A stretch of DNA of 64,000 nucleotides, taken from NCBI GenBank assembly GCA_947495985.1, contig CANMBD010000004.1, positions 248,001 through 312,000 of the forward strand, in the 5' to 3' direction. Positions 7,750 through 17,121 of the stretch are shown here, one piece after another. This DNA is from an uncultured Sphingomonadaceae bacterium (GTDB lineage: Bacteria; Pseudomonadota; Alphaproteobacteria; Sphingomonadales; Sphingomonadaceae). The notes below the pieces were generated by a model. The model saw only the letters and a program-made list of their open reading frames with translations. It searched no databases and was not told the DNA's origin. Positions within the stretch are counted from its first letter, which is position 1, and each line of letters opens with the position of its first letter. The position numbers were made by a program, and so were the translations under genes.

Positions 7750-8514
7750 TCATTCCCCCTGTTGCGAATTCGCATCATTTGTCGCTTTTTTATTTGCCGC
7801 CTGTACTTTGAATTCAATCCGCCGGTTTCGTGCATCTGCTTCTGGACCTGTTTCGGTCGCCAGCGGTTGTTCTGCCCCAAAGCCGTTAGCCGTAACCATA
7901 TTTTCAGCGATCCCGCGCTCGATCAGACCCGCCCGAACCCGGTCGGCGCGTTCTTGTGACAGGATTTTGTTCACTTCGGCATTGCCGTTATCATCGGTAT
8001 GACCACCAACAGCTATCACGAGACCGGAACACGGTTTCAGCGCCGCAGCTACGTCATCGAGTATCTTGTTAGAGGTGGGAGAGATATAGGCACTTCCTGA
8101 CCGGAAACTGAGTTTCTTTCCATCCGTCGCCTGATCCACCGCAGTCTGGCATTTTGTTATGGCTGGATCGGCATTTGCGCCCCCATCGCTGGTTTCAGAT
8201 CCATCACCGCTGTCCGTCCCACCGACCAGATCACTGCCGGCCCAGACAGCGTCAGATACGCCGGGGATGGCAGCAACGGCGTTGAGTGCTTTCTGTTTCA
8301 TATCGTCAGAAACATCTCCATCCAGCACGGCTTTGCGCGACAAAGGATCGCGGCCAAATGCGACCTCAACACCCTCCATGCCTTGCGCAGTCATTTCTGT
8401 TTGAGCAGTTTTTTCAAGACCGGAGATATATCCATCACCAGTGGCATAGTGCCCGCCGACCGCCAGTAATGCTGTGGCAACGGCACCCGTTAATATCTTA
8501 CCCCCAACTTCCAT
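7750..8514 (-). CDS. BON-OmpA envelope protein
   Basis: A 254-residue protein with an N-terminal hydrophobic segment (ILTGAVATALLAVGGHYA). A BON-like domain follows (~30-95, ending in AAIPGVSDAVW), then a short Gly/Ser/Asp spacer and a C-terminal OmpA peptidoglycan-binding domain (~115-240) with GGHTDDNGN and NRRIEF. BON domains bind membranes and OmpA_C binds diaminopimelate in the wall. The order matches mycobacterial ArfA/OmpATb. I start at ATG 8514 because GAGGGG lies just upstream; a GTG at 8529 would place that SD inside the gene. First gene of the three-gene minus-strand operon. Confidence 0.85.
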   Translation of the reverse strand: MEVGGKILTGAVATALLAVGGHYATGDGYISGLEKTAQTEMTAQGMEGVEVAFGRDPLSRKAVLDGDVSDDMKQKALNAVAAIPGVSDAVWAGSDLVGGTDSGDGSETSDGGANADPAITKCQTAVDQATDGKKLSFRSGSAYISPTSNKILDDVAAALKPCSGLVIAVGGHTDDNGNAEVNKILSQERADRVRAGLIERGIAENMVTANGFGAEQPLATETGPEADARNRRIEFKVQAANKKATNDANSQQGE

Positions 8515-8723
8515 TACGGAACCCCTCACTCAATGCATGTCATGTTTTACTGATCAGCTAAAATGGAGGATAATTGGGGGCAAGTCTAGTTTCGCTGTGG
8601 GGCGCAAACGCCAAATATCCGACGAGACGGGCTGAATTTGTCCCCATATGAGACAATTGCTTAGCAAAGATGGTTAATGGTCTGCTGCCTTGGTGCCGCA
8701 GCGCTACAGAGTTCGAATCATCA

Positions 8724-10502
8724 TCAGCTCTGACTGCGGGCTAAATCATTCAGTTTGCGGAATTCCTGACGCCAGAAGTTGCCACCGTTTCCGGATAGCT
8801 GCTGAATGTTCCGGAACTCGTAATCACCAAGATATTTGTCGCCGCGCAGTTTCTGGCCGAAAGCAGCCACTGCTACAGCAAAGGCCATATCCCCGCTCGG
8901 CGCAGATGCTTTTTTCAATCCATCTGCGGAAATTTGTAGCTGCATGAGCCGGGATTCTGTCCCGCCAGGTAATTTATAGCGCAATTTTATCTGCGCCATT
9001 TCACCACCAAAATGCGGCTGTGGCGGGGCAGAGCGATTGCCAGCATAACGGCGTTTGGGCAACCAGCCAGATGATCCAGCCGGCATGACTTCATAAAGAG
9101 CGGTGACCTGATGACCGGCGCCAATGTCACCGGCATCAATTTTGTCATTGTCAAAATCTTCTTCCGCGAGAAGCCGGTTTTCATAGCCGATCAAGCGATA
9201 TTCCTTCACGTGCGCGGGGTTGAATTCGATCTGTATTTTTACGTCCTTGGCGATAGTGAACAGAGTGGAGCTGAGTTCTTCGCCAAGCACTTTTTGGGCT
9301 TCCATCGCGCTGTCTATATAGGCGTAATTACCATTGCCGACATTGGCTATGCCTTCCATCAACTCATCACGGATATTGCCGGTCCCATAACCGAGCATGG
9401 TCAAGTTGACGCCGGACTCCCTTTCTTTCGCAACAATTTTTTTCAACTCGTCGGTATTGGAGGTGCCGACATTGAAATCACCATCGGTCGCCATGATGAT
9501 GCGGTTGATACCGTCCTTCAGAAAGTTTTTGCGGGCTGTGGAATAGGCGAGTTTGAGCGCGTCACCACCGGCCGTTGATCCTCTGGCATAAAGGCAGTCT
9601 ACTGCTTCTTTGACATGCTCTTTGTTAGACGTCGGTGCGAGCAACAAACCGACTGTACCGGAATAGACAACAATGGATACGCGGTCATCGTCTCGCAGTT
9701 CGCCGGCAAGCGCGGTCAGTGTTGATTTGACCAATGGCAATTTGTCTTTGTTATTCATCGAGCCGGATACATCAACCAGGAAAACCAGATTGGCGCGAGG
9801 CCGTTCGCTGCTATCCACATCATAGCCGCGCAGGCCGATCCGCAGCAGACGGCTGGAATCATTCCATGGTGTGGTTGAAAAATCGGTAGATACGCTAAAG
9901 GGTGTTTCTCGGCTGGAGGGCGCCGGATAATCATAGCGGAAATAGTTGATCAACTCCTCTGTTCGCACTGCGGCCTCCGGCGGCATTCTCCCGTCGTTCA
10001 GGAAACGGCGGACATTGGAATAACTGCCGGTGTCAACATCCACGGCAAAGGTCGATACTGGTTCATCGGCGACCCGCTTTATGCTCGCTACGGCTTCACC
10101 GGCATATTTTTCTCGATCCTGTGATTGCGGTGGACGCGGATAGGGATACGGGTACGGCCCGGATGGCCGGATAACTGCAGCTCTGCGGTTCACACTCTTT
10201 GCAAGAGCGCCGGAAATAGATCTGCTGACAGGCGAAGATGCCACGACAGGCGGGGGAGGCGGTGGAACCGCATTAGGCGAAACACCTTTTGTCCCGCGCC
10301 TTGGTACTCTTACCGATATGCGCTCGCGGTCCTGATACCCAAAAATGCTGCAGTTGACGGGATGGGACGGCGGTAATCGCACAAGATCAGGGCGCTTGCC
10401 TTGCCTGGACTGCGCTTCAAGTGGTGCGGTGGTCGGCGTGCCGATCAGGCCAAGTGCTGCAAAGCCACATAAGGCTTTGGAAATATTTGAAAAACGTCGC
10501 AT
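8724..10502 (-). CDS. Secreted von Willebrand factor type A domain protein (YfbK type)
   Basis: A 592-residue exported protein with a signal peptide near the start (ALCGFAALGLIGTP..). A proline-rich stretch (~65-125) comes next, then the YfbK-type N-terminal domain (FAVDVDTGSYSNVRRFL, RTEELINYF). The VWA domain follows with the metal-binding DVSGSMNNK (DxSxS) and ATDGDFNVG, then a DUF3520-like C-terminal region. VWA domains bind proteins through Mg2+; the partner is unknown. ATG at 10502 is chosen because GAGGG lies 5 bases upstream. It is preceded by a 14-bp inverted repeat that separates it from the M48 protease gene on the same strand. Confidence 0.88.
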   Translation of the reverse strand: MRRFSNISKALCGFAALGLIGTPTTAPLEAQSRQGKRPDLVRLPPSHPVNCSIFGYQDRERISVRVPRRGTKGVSPNAVPPPPPPVVASSPVSRSISGALAKSVNRRAAVIRPSGPYPYPYPRPPQSQDREKYAGEAVASIKRVADEPVSTFAVDVDTGSYSNVRRFLNDGRMPPEAAVRTEELINYFRYDYPAPSSRETPFSVSTDFSTTPWNDSSRLLRIGLRGYDVDSSERPRANLVFLVDVSGSMNNKDKLPLVKSTLTALAGELRDDDRVSIVVYSGTVGLLLAPTSNKEHVKEAVDCLYARGSTAGGDALKLAYSTARKNFLKDGINRIIMATDGDFNVGTSNTDELKKIVAKERESGVNLTMLGYGTGNIRDELMEGIANVGNGNYAYIDSAMEAQKVLGEELSSTLFTIAKDVKIQIEFNPAHVKEYRLIGYENRLLAEEDFDNDKIDAGDIGAGHQVTALYEVMPAGSSGWLPKRRYAGNRSAPPQPHFGGEMAQIKLRYKLPGGTESRLMQLQISADGLKKASAPSGDMAFAVAVAAFGQKLRGDKYLGDYEFRNIQQLSGNGGNFWRQEFRKLNDLARSQS

Positions 10503-10553
10503 GTCACCCTCTTCCCACATGTTCGACCCGGGACAGAAGGTGCCAAGAGCAAG

Positions 10554-10600
10554 CTGACTGGATTATGAACGCATGATATGGTGTTACATAATCCAGTCAG
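10554..10600. repeat. 14-bp perfect inverted repeat between two minus-strand genes
   Basis: CTGACTGGATTATG (10554-10567) is followed, after 19 bases, by its exact reverse complement (10587-10600). It occupies almost the whole gap between the M48 protease stop and the VWA gene start. Neither side has a run of Ts, so it is not a classic Rho-independent terminator. It could be a Rho-assisted terminator, an mRNA processing hairpin or a protein-binding site. Confidence 0.7.
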
Positions 10601-10608
10601 TTAAAACG

Positions 10609-11412
10609 TCAGCCGAGCTGCATATCCGGCATGGCAAGAGCGAGTTGCTTGCGCATCCGTTTGGACCGCGCTTCGGGGCTTGGATGGGTTTGCAACCAGG
10701 GCAGACCGCCGCCTCCGCCGCCCATACCGGCAAGCTTGTCGAGCGCCGTCACACAGGCCATTGGATCATATTGTTTCTGCTTCATGAAGGCCATGGCGTA
10801 ATCATCCGCCTCTTTCTCATGCTTTTGAGAATGCTGTGAACTAATCACATTACCGAACAGTTTGCCGAGCTTGGAATTGGCAATTTTGCCAACCTTGCCG
10901 CCTGCTGCATCAGCAACACCGAAAGCCGCTTCTTTTTGCAATGCGCCCTGCATACGTTTCTTGGTGTGGCCCTCTTTGACATGGCCGATCTCATGGCCAA
11001 TGACATAGCGGATCTCGTCATCGGTAAATGCATCCATCAGCCCTGCAAAAACGCGGATTGTACCATTGGCCATGGCAAAGGCGTTCACATCGCGGACCAG
11101 ATAGGCTTTTATATCAAGATCAAGCCCATCATGATTTTTCAGACCTTTCGACAAATTGGCTATGCGTTTGCCATATGGGTCATTTGCCTTCGCAACCGGA
11201 TTACGGCTATCCATATCGGCCGCCATCTGGTCAAAATAGACCGCCATTTCCTCATCGTTGTAAGAGCCGGCTTTGGCAACTTTGCCGGCCGCTCCCAAGC
11301 CTTTTTTGAGGTTAAACTGTGCATGCAAGGGCGCGCTTGCGCTGATCCCGCCGGCAAGAGCGGCAATCACCATGATCTGCCGCCGTGTGAGTAAGGTTTC
11401 GTCGTTTTTCAA
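10609..11412 (-). CDS. M48 family metalloprotease (secreted)
   Basis: A 267-residue zinc protease of the M48 (Ste24/BepA/LoiP-like) group. It has HEIGHVKEGH as the HExxH zinc site and EKEADDYAM carrying the third ligand Glu. An export signal follows a TRRQIM twin-arginine-like motif with a hydrophobic stretch to APLHAQ. Periplasmic M48 proteins take part in envelope quality control. The start is unsure: TTG 11412 has GGGAG 9 bases upstream, TTG 11430 is open in frame, and a later ATG would remove the RR motif. Upstream of the VWA gene on the same strand; joint function is possible but unproven. Confidence 0.85.
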   Translation of the reverse strand: MKNDETLLTRRQIMVIAALAGGISASAPLHAQFNLKKGLGAAGKVAKAGSYNDEEMAVYFDQMAADMDSRNPVAKANDPYGKRIANLSKGLKNHDGLDLDIKAYLVRDVNAFAMANGTIRVFAGLMDAFTDDEIRYVIGHEIGHVKEGHTKKRMQGALQKEAAFGVADAAGGKVGKIANSKLGKLFGNVISSQHSQKHEKEADDYAMAFMKQKQYDPMACVTALDKLAGMGGGGGGLPWLQTHPSPEARSKRMRKQLALAMPDMQLG

Positions 11413-11630
11413 ATCCCAATGCTCCCGCAAATTTAAACTGCCCCGGATACTCTATGCAAAGCCAAAGCGTTGCTGGCAATCGACTAAGTGACGAACGGAT
11501 GTAAAATCCACAATACCGTCGCTGGCTCCAAACGTGTTGATGCGTCTGCGCTCCAGATCGATGAAAATGGAATGACCATTTGCAGGGAACCAGGCTTGCA
11601 CTTAAGCTGGTGCAAATAAGGAGTAAAAAA

Positions 11631-12269
11631 GTGTCTGACCTGCAAGATGATTATAGCGCTGCTGGCTTCGGCGGAGAAGTAGGTTTGGGGGCGAAGCCAG
11701 CGGTTATCCTGATTGACGCGGCAAAGGCCTATATAGAGCCAGATGCTCCGCTTTATGTGGGTTCCGAGGATGCATTTCAGGCGATGATCTCACTTGCGGA
11801 CATGGCGCGAGACCATGGGGTTCCGATCATCTTTACGCGCGTTGAATATATGCGCGGCGGGGCTGATGGCGGTCTGTTTTACCAGAAAGTCAAAGCGCTA
11901 TCGCTGTTCCAAAAAGGTGAGCGACTGGCCGAATTTGATGACCGGTTGCAACCGCAGCAGGGTGATATTGTGATCACTAAACAATATCCCAGCGCTTTCT
12001 TCGGCACCAGTCTGGCCTCGACACTCAATATGCTAAGAGTGGACACATGTCTGCTGGCCGGTTTCTCGACATCGGGATGTGTCCGCGCGTCGACGTTGGA
12101 TGCACTGCAATATGGATTTCGTCCGATCGTGGCGACAGAGGCTTGCGGCGATCGTGATCCGCAAGTGCAGTCTGCCAATCTTTTTGATCTCAGCCAAAAA
12201 TATGCCGATCTCAAAAATCTCGCGGAAATAGAAAGCTACTTCCAGACCCTGTCCGCACAAGAGGGCTAG
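11631..12269 (+). CDS. Isochorismatase-family cysteine hydrolase (amidase-like)
   Basis: A 212-residue protein of the N-carbamoylsarcosine amidase/maleamate amidohydrolase branch of the isochorismatase fold. The catalytic triad can be read: Asp in LIDAAKAY, Lys in VITKQYPSAF, and Cys in GFSTSGCVRAS. GTG 11631 is chosen because AAGGAG lies 7 bases before it; an upstream in-frame TTG lacks support. It ends 4 bases before an FAD monooxygenase gene. Maleamate amidohydrolase (NicF) pairs with 6-hydroxynicotinate monooxygenase (NicC) elsewhere, so an N-heterocycle or carbamoyl substrate is plausible, but the substrate is not determined. Confidence 0.82.
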   Translation: MSDLQDDYSAAGFGGEVGLGAKPAVILIDAAKAYIEPDAPLYVGSEDAFQAMISLADMARDHGVPIIFTRVEYMRGGADGGLFYQKVKALSLFQKGERLAEFDDRLQPQQGDIVITKQYPSAFFGTSLASTLNMLRVDTCLLAGFSTSGCVRASTLDALQYGFRPIVATEACGDRDPQVQSANLFDLSQKYADLKNLAEIESYFQTLSAQEG

Positions 12270-12273
12270 GTAC

Positions 12274-13455
12274 ATGAGGGCGGTGATTGCAGGGGGCGGG
12301 ATCGGCGGACTGAATGCCGCGCTGTGCTTCCATAAATTTGGCTGGGACGTCACAATTTGTGAACAAGCCTCTGCACTTGGCGAAATTGGTGCGGGCATCC
12401 AGATCAGCCCGAACGGCATGAAGGTGCTAAGGGCTCTTGATATAGACAAGCAAATTGAAGCTGCGGGTTTTCGCCCAAGAGCAACCCAGTTTCGTTTGGG
12501 CCAGTCTGGTCAGCCGATTCTTACGGCCTCGATGGCTGGCTATGAAGCAACATTTGGGGCGCCCTATCTGCACATCCACCGGGCCGATCTGATTGGCGCG
12601 TTGCAGGAAGCTGTCGATGATCGCCTGCCGGGAGCTGTCAAGACAGGCGCCGCGGTGACGGGTTACGGGCAGAATGAGAATGGTGCCTGGGTCGTGCTGG
12701 CAGACGGGTCAAGGATCGCAGGCGATATCATTATCGGCGCGGACGGGATCCGATCGACAATTCGGGCGCAGATGATTGGCCTGGACGATCCCGATTTTAC
12801 AGGAAATGTCGCCTGGCGCGCTGTGGTTCCGGTTGAAAAACTGGGCCGCAATGCCCCGCTACCGGTGTCCAGCGCATGGTTCGGTGAAGGTAAGCATGCC
12901 GTTACCTATCTTTTGCGCGGCGGCAAGCTGGCCAATTTTGTTGGTGTGGTTGAGCGCGATGACTGGACCAACGAAAGCTGGACAGAGCAGGGCAGCCGCG
13001 CTGATGCTCTGGCTGATTTTGCGGGTTGGCACCCGACTATCACCACCCTGCTTGAGCAAGCTGAAGATCATTATCGCTGGGCGCTCTTTGATCGTGCACC
13101 ACTGGACCAGTGGGTTGATGGCCGGGTTGCCCTGCTGGGAGATGCTTGCCACCCCATGCTGCCCTTCATGGCCCAGGGTGCGGTGCAGGCGATCGAGGAT
13201 GGTTATGTCCTCGCGCACCATCTCGCTCAACATGATGGCTATGTCGCGGCATTGGCGGCCTATTTTGACGTGCGCAATGATCGCACAGCAAGGGTACAGG
13301 CCGCTGCCCGGGCGAATATGGACCTGTTCCATCAGCGCACCACTAGAGGAAAGCTGACGACCTACGGCCCGATGTGGGTAGCGGACAAGATCAAACCCGA
13401 CTTGGCTGCCCAGAAGCTTGCGTGGCTCTACGGACATGATGTGACGGCGGCCTGA
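12274..13455 (+). CDS. FAD-dependent aromatic monooxygenase (salicylate hydroxylase-like)
   Basis: A 393-residue class A flavoprotein monooxygenase. The N-terminal GGGIGGLNAALCFHKFG is the FAD Rossmann loop, residues ~155-160 (GADGIRS) are the DG motif, and GDACHPMLPFMAQGA is the GD motif that binds the FAD ribityl. Relatives hydroxylate salicylate, 3-hydroxybenzoate, 6-hydroxynicotinate or related rings with NAD(P)H and O2. It starts 4 bases after the cysteine hydrolase gene, so the two are an operon. No ring-cleavage or transport gene adjoins, so the pathway cannot be named. Confidence 0.85.
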   Translation: MRAVIAGGGIGGLNAALCFHKFGWDVTICEQASALGEIGAGIQISPNGMKVLRALDIDKQIEAAGFRPRATQFRLGQSGQPILTASMAGYEATFGAPYLHIHRADLIGALQEAVDDRLPGAVKTGAAVTGYGQNENGAWVVLADGSRIAGDIIIGADGIRSTIRAQMIGLDDPDFTGNVAWRAVVPVEKLGRNAPLPVSSAWFGEGKHAVTYLLRGGKLANFVGVVERDDWTNESWTEQGSRADALADFAGWHPTITTLLEQAEDHYRWALFDRAPLDQWVDGRVALLGDACHPMLPFMAQGAVQAIEDGYVLAHHLAQHDGYVAALAAYFDVRNDRTARVQAAARANMDLFHQRTTRGKLTTYGPMWVADKIKPDLAAQKLAWLYGHDVTAA

Positions 13456-13601
13456 AAATGGCGACTTAGGCTTCGTTTTTCTCCGATCTTTGGGAATTTG
13501 GACATTTTGTTCAGATGGCCGACAGCAAAGTGCTGCCAAATACATGAAGAGCGACCGGTGCAGTAAGGAAAAACCTTCCCGGTTTAGAGAAAGGCAGCGT
13601 A

Positions 13602-14009
13602 ATGTTTCGAAGCATGGTCTCAAGACGATTTGCCTTTTTCATGACCTTGAACATTCTGGCCTTTGGGTCCGTTTCAGCGGCACCCGAACCACAGAAAACG
13701 CCGGAAAAGCTCTCGGTACTTGTGACCTTTGGTGAAGAAGAATGCCCGGAGCCGGAAAGCGATGAAGAGATTGTTGTCTGCGCAAAACAACCGGAATCTG
13801 AGAGATACCGAATACCCAAAGATTTACGCAAAACTGAAGAGGAGTTGGCGGTCGATCACAGCTGGTCTTCGACGGTTGCGCTTCATGAAGATGCAGCCCG
13901 TGTCGGTCGACCAAATAGCTGCTCAGTAGTCGGCACAAATGGTTTTACCGGCTGTCAGTCAGCGCGTATCCGGCAATGGTTTGCAGAGCGCCGTGAGGCA
14001 GGTGATTGA
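13602..14009 (+). CDS. Small secreted hypothetical protein
   Basis: A 135-residue protein with a signal peptide (FAFFMTLNILAFGSVSAAPE). The mature part is acidic and begins with CPEPESDEEIVVCAKQPES, then RYRIPKDLR. Cysteine-bearing 'CP..DEIVVC.......RYRIP' proteins recur in sphingomonads, to my recollection, without known function. Two further cysteines (NSCSVV, TGCQSARI) near the C-terminus suggest two disulfides in the periplasm. It is monocistronic and convergent with purD. Confidence 0.65.
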   Translation: MFRSMVSRRFAFFMTLNILAFGSVSAAPEPQKTPEKLSVLVTFGEEECPEPESDEEIVVCAKQPESERYRIPKDLRKTEEELAVDHSWSSTVALHEDAARVGRPNSCSVVGTNGFTGCQSARIRQWFAERREAGD

Positions 14010-14061
14010 CTTCAGTCTAGCCTATTGCACGGTGGCGCGGCGGCTATTGCAGATGCGTTGA

Positions 14062-15342
14062 CTATACTGCTCTTTCGCGGCCGACTTCTCGCCAACCAAT
14101 ATCGCGGCGGCAAAACCCGGTTTCAAAGTCAATCTGGTCCACAGCGGCATAGGCTTTGGTTTGTGCCTCGGTCGTGTTGTGACCCAGCGCGGTGACGTTG
14201 AGCACCCGACCACCATTGGCGACCAGTTTGCCATCTACTACGGCGGTTCCTGCATGAAAGATTTTCGTGCCTTCGCGCTCAGCACGGGCAAGGTTCTGGA
14301 TTTTTCCGCCTTTTTCCGGGGTGCTGGGGTAGCCCTTCGCTGCCATCACAACGGTCAGGGCCGATCGCGTATCAAATTCTGGCGCACTGATCTGGCCAAG
14401 CTGACCTTTGGCGGTGGCCAGCATGATCGCGGCGAGATCGGACTGGAGCCGCATCATCAGGACCTGACATTCGGGATCTCCAAAGCGGGCGTTATATTCA
14501 ATCAACTGTGGACCTGTTTCAGTTAGCATGAGGCCGGCGAACAGGACGCCGCTATATGGTTTGCCCTCAGCCGCAAGAGTATCAACCGTGGGGCGGATGA
14601 TCTCGTCCATGACCTGTTTTTGCAATGCTGTGGTCAGAACGGGCGCAGGGCTATAGGCGCCCATGCCACCGGTATTCGGACCGATATCGCCTTCGCCTAC
14701 GCGTTTATGATCTTGTGCGGTACCGAACGGTATGATGTTTTTGCCATCGGTAATCGCAAAGAAGCTTGCTTCCTCGCCCGTGAGAAATTCCTCGATTACC
14801 ACCTCCGCGCCAGCATCGCCAAAACCGCCCTCAAACATCATCTCAATGGCTTCTTCGGCTTGGGCACGGGTTTCGGCAATGATGACGCCTTTTCCCGCTG
14901 CAAGGCCGTCAGCTTTGATAACTACCGGAATTGCAAATTCTTCAAGTGCCGCCAAAGCGTCAGATTGGTTAGTGGTACGAACATAGCCGGCAGTCGGAAT
15001 ATTTGCACGAGCACAAAGATCTTTTGTGAAGCCCTTGGACCCTTCCAGTTGAGCGGGGGCTTTGTCTGGCCCGAACACCAATATGTCCGCACTACGAAGG
15101 CTTTCAGCCAAGCCGTCAACCAGCGGGGCTTCCGGACCGACGACGACCAGATCAATCCTGTTTCGCCCGCAGAACTGGGTTACCGCAGCGTGATCCAATA
15201 CGTCCAGTTTCACGCATTCCGCATGGTGCCCAATACCAGGATTGCCGGGAGCGGCATAAAATTTCTGGACAGACGGGGATTGCGCCAGCTTCCATGCCAA
15301 GGCATGTTCACGGCCACCGGACCCGAGCAACAGGATATTCAT
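14062..15342 (-). CDS. purD: Phosphoribosylamine-glycine ligase
   Basis: A 426-residue GARS enzyme that joins glycine to phosphoribosylamine in step two of purine synthesis. It starts [19 protein letters not shown]. The ATP-grasp region shows [14 protein letters not shown] and [17 protein letters not shown], with [22 protein letters not shown] and [13 protein letters not shown] further on. The C-terminus is [16 protein letters not shown] 15342 is fixed by the universal MNxLxxGxGGREHA start and by AAGAGAG 6 bases upstream. The start codon overlaps that of xseA on the other strand. Confidence 0.96.
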   Translation of the reverse strand: MNILLLGSGGREHALAWKLAQSPSVQKFYAAPGNPGIGHHAECVKLDVLDHAAVTQFCGRNRIDLVVVGPEAPLVDGLAESLRSADILVFGPDKAPAQLEGSKGFTKDLCARANIPTAGYVRTTNQSDALAALEEFAIPVVIKADGLAAGKGVIIAETRAQAEEAIEMMFEGGFGDAGAEVVIEEFLTGEEASFFAITDGKNIIPFGTAQDHKRVGEGDIGPNTGGMGAYSPAPVLTTALQKQVMDEIIRPTVDTLAAEGKPYSGVLFAGLMLTETGPQLIEYNARFGDPECQVLMMRLQSDLAAIMLATAKGQLGQISAPEFDTRSALTVVMAAKGYPSTPEKGGKIQNLARAEREGTKIFHAGTAVVDGKLVANGGRVLNVTALGHNTTEAQTKAYAAVDQIDFETGFCRRDIGWREVGRERAV

Positions 15343-16819
15343 GGACGACTCTCTTTCTTTAGACGCGAAGCTGTTAGCTGAGAGCGGCGCTGGCGACAAT
15401 GCTGCTCCTTTATCCGTGTCAGAAATATCCGGTACGCTGAAACGGGTTGTCGAGGATCGCTTTGGATACGTAAGAATCAAAGGCGAGATTTCGGGCTACA
15501 AACGCGCGGCGTCTGGCCATGTCTATCTTGCGCTCAAAGATGACAAGGCGGTGCTCGACGGTGTGATGTGGAAGGGCAATGCTGGGCGTCTGCCTTTCCA
15601 GCCGGAGGACGGAATAGAAGTTGTCGTTTCTGGCAAGTTGACCACTTATCCCGGCCGTTCCAAATACCAGGTCGTGATCGACAAGATGGAGTTGGCGGGT
15701 GAGGGCGCGCTGATGCAGCTTTTTGAAAAGCTGAAAGCCAAATTGCAGGCCGAAGGGTTGTTTGATCAGGGTCGCAAGCGCGCGATTCCGTTTTTGCCGA
15801 AAACTATCGGTGTCGTGACATCACCGACCGGCTCAGTCATTCGGGACATATTGCACCGGCTGGCGGATCGCTGCCCCAGTCACGTTATTGTCTGGCCGGT
15901 GCTGGTGCAGGGCGAGGGTGCATCCAAACAGATTGCCGGCGCAATTGACGGCTTTTCAAGCATGCAGGCTGGTGGCGGTATGACCAAGCCCGATCTGGTG
16001 ATAGTCGCGCGGGGTGGTGGATCGATTGAAGACTTGTGGAGTTTCAACGAAGAGGAGGTGGTGAGAGCGATTGCTGACTGTTCCGTTCCAGTTATCTCTG
16101 CTGTTGGCCATGAAACCGATACGACATTAAGCGACTTTGCGGCGGACCTGCGCGCACCAACCCCAACAGCGGCAGCGGAAATGGCGGTCCCAGTCAGGGC
16201 CGAGTGGCTGGCATCGCTAAGTGAATCGAAAGCGCGTATGGGGCGATCGATGCAGCGCAGTTTTACAACAGCATCGGAAAGGCTGGAGGCGCAGCGCCGC
16301 CTGATGCCCGCACTAACAGATTTGCTCCGCCCGCATCAGCAGAGGCTGGACGAGCTATCCGACGGCATGAAATATACCATGGGGCAGAATGTCGCTCAGG
16401 TGCGCAGCCGTTTTTCTGCATCGGAAGGCGCCCTTCGCCCTGCAATTCTCCGCCAACGGCTCGAAGCGGCAAAAAGCCGGCTAGAACGGCTTGATTTGCC
16501 GGTAACGCTGGTCAAGCGGCCTTTGGATGATGCGAGGCAGCAATTGGACAGCCTTTGGCGGTTGGCGCAGCAAGTGTCGCCGGATGGTCCGCTAAAGCGA
16601 GGATATGCAAGGATATCTTCGTTGGAAGGAACATTTGTTGGTAGCCGCAAAGCAGCGATAAGCGCTGGCGCTGTAAATCTGCACTTTCAGGATGGTGAGG
16701 TTGGTGCTCAGATTACTGAACAGGCGGCCGCAAAACCCCATCAACCGGCAAAAAAGGCGAGACCCAAGCCTGGCAAAATCAAAAAACCGGCGGATGACAG
16801 GCAACAGGATTTGTTCTAG
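15341..16819 (+). CDS. xseA: Exodeoxyribonuclease VII large subunit
   Basis: A 492-residue XseA. The N-terminal OB fold contains [30 protein letters not shown] and GHVYLALKD. The catalytic domain contains [31 protein letters not shown] and [11 protein letters not shown] long helical region and a basic, Lys/Pro-rich tail follow. With XseB it degrades single-stranded DNA in repair. ATG 15341 has AGGA 6 bases upstream and lies about 25 residues before the conserved SVSE, as in homologues. It overlaps the purD start by two bases on the opposite strand. Confidence 0.94.
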   Translation: MDDSLSLDAKLLAESGAGDNAAPLSVSEISGTLKRVVEDRFGYVRIKGEISGYKRAASGHVYLALKDDKAVLDGVMWKGNAGRLPFQPEDGIEVVVSGKLTTYPGRSKYQVVIDKMELAGEGALMQLFEKLKAKLQAEGLFDQGRKRAIPFLPKTIGVVTSPTGSVIRDILHRLADRCPSHVIVWPVLVQGEGASKQIAGAIDGFSSMQAGGGMTKPDLVIVARGGGSIEDLWSFNEEEVVRAIADCSVPVISAVGHETDTTLSDFAADLRAPTPTAAAEMAVPVRAEWLASLSESKARMGRSMQRSFTTASERLEAQRRLMPALTDLLRPHQQRLDELSDGMKYTMGQNVAQVRSRFSASEGALRPAILRQRLEAAKSRLERLDLPVTLVKRPLDDARQQLDSLWRLAQQVSPDGPLKRGYARISSLEGTFVGSRKAAISAGAVNLHFQDGEVGAQITEQAAAKPHQPAKKARPKPGKIKKPADDRQQDLF

Positions 16820-16911
16820 GCGGATTTTTTGTTATGAAAGTCGTAAATATTTACCTGTAAATAACCGTTTGTAAATCGCGGGTAAATGGCGCGGAAGGTA
16901 AGGTTTTTCTT

Positions 16912-17121
16912 ATGTTAATGTCCAATCGCAACAAAGTAGCAAAGCTATACTATATGCCTAACGGATTTCGTCCGCTGTCATCTGGTGACCATGTTCTATG
17001 TGCGATTACCAGCGAACAGATACCGCTCGAGGACTTGCGCTATTGGAGCGTGGAGAAACAAGAAGCCTATGCGACAGCACAAATCTCCGCCCAGGCGCAT
17101 CTGCCCGAAGAGGAAAAATAA
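16912..17121 (+). CDS. DUF2093 family small protein
   Basis: A 69-residue protein with the pattern of DUF2093: YYMPNGFRPLSSGDHVLCAITSE, then IPLEDLRYWSVEKQEAYAT. The family is small, alphaproteobacterial and of unknown function. ATG 16912 has TAAGG upstream; ATG 16918 is a close alternative. The stop TAATG overlaps the start of the M23 endopeptidase gene by one base, so the two are translated together. It may act in the cell envelope, by association only. Confidence 0.8.
   Translation: MLMSNRNKVAKLYYMPNGFRPLSSGDHVLCAITSEQIPLEDLRYWSVEKQEAYATAQISAQAHLPEEEK

Noticed and set aside
8670..8677. ATGGTTAA (TTAACCAT on the other strand), a CtrA half-site, here and again at 53849-53856
   Set aside because: An 8-base motif is expected about twice by chance in 64 kb on two strands, and neither site has a second half at the right spacing.
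8690..8745. A GTTCGAATC sequence resembling a tRNA T-loop
   Set aside because: The flanking bases do not form a T stem, and no acceptor or anticodon stem can be drawn around it.
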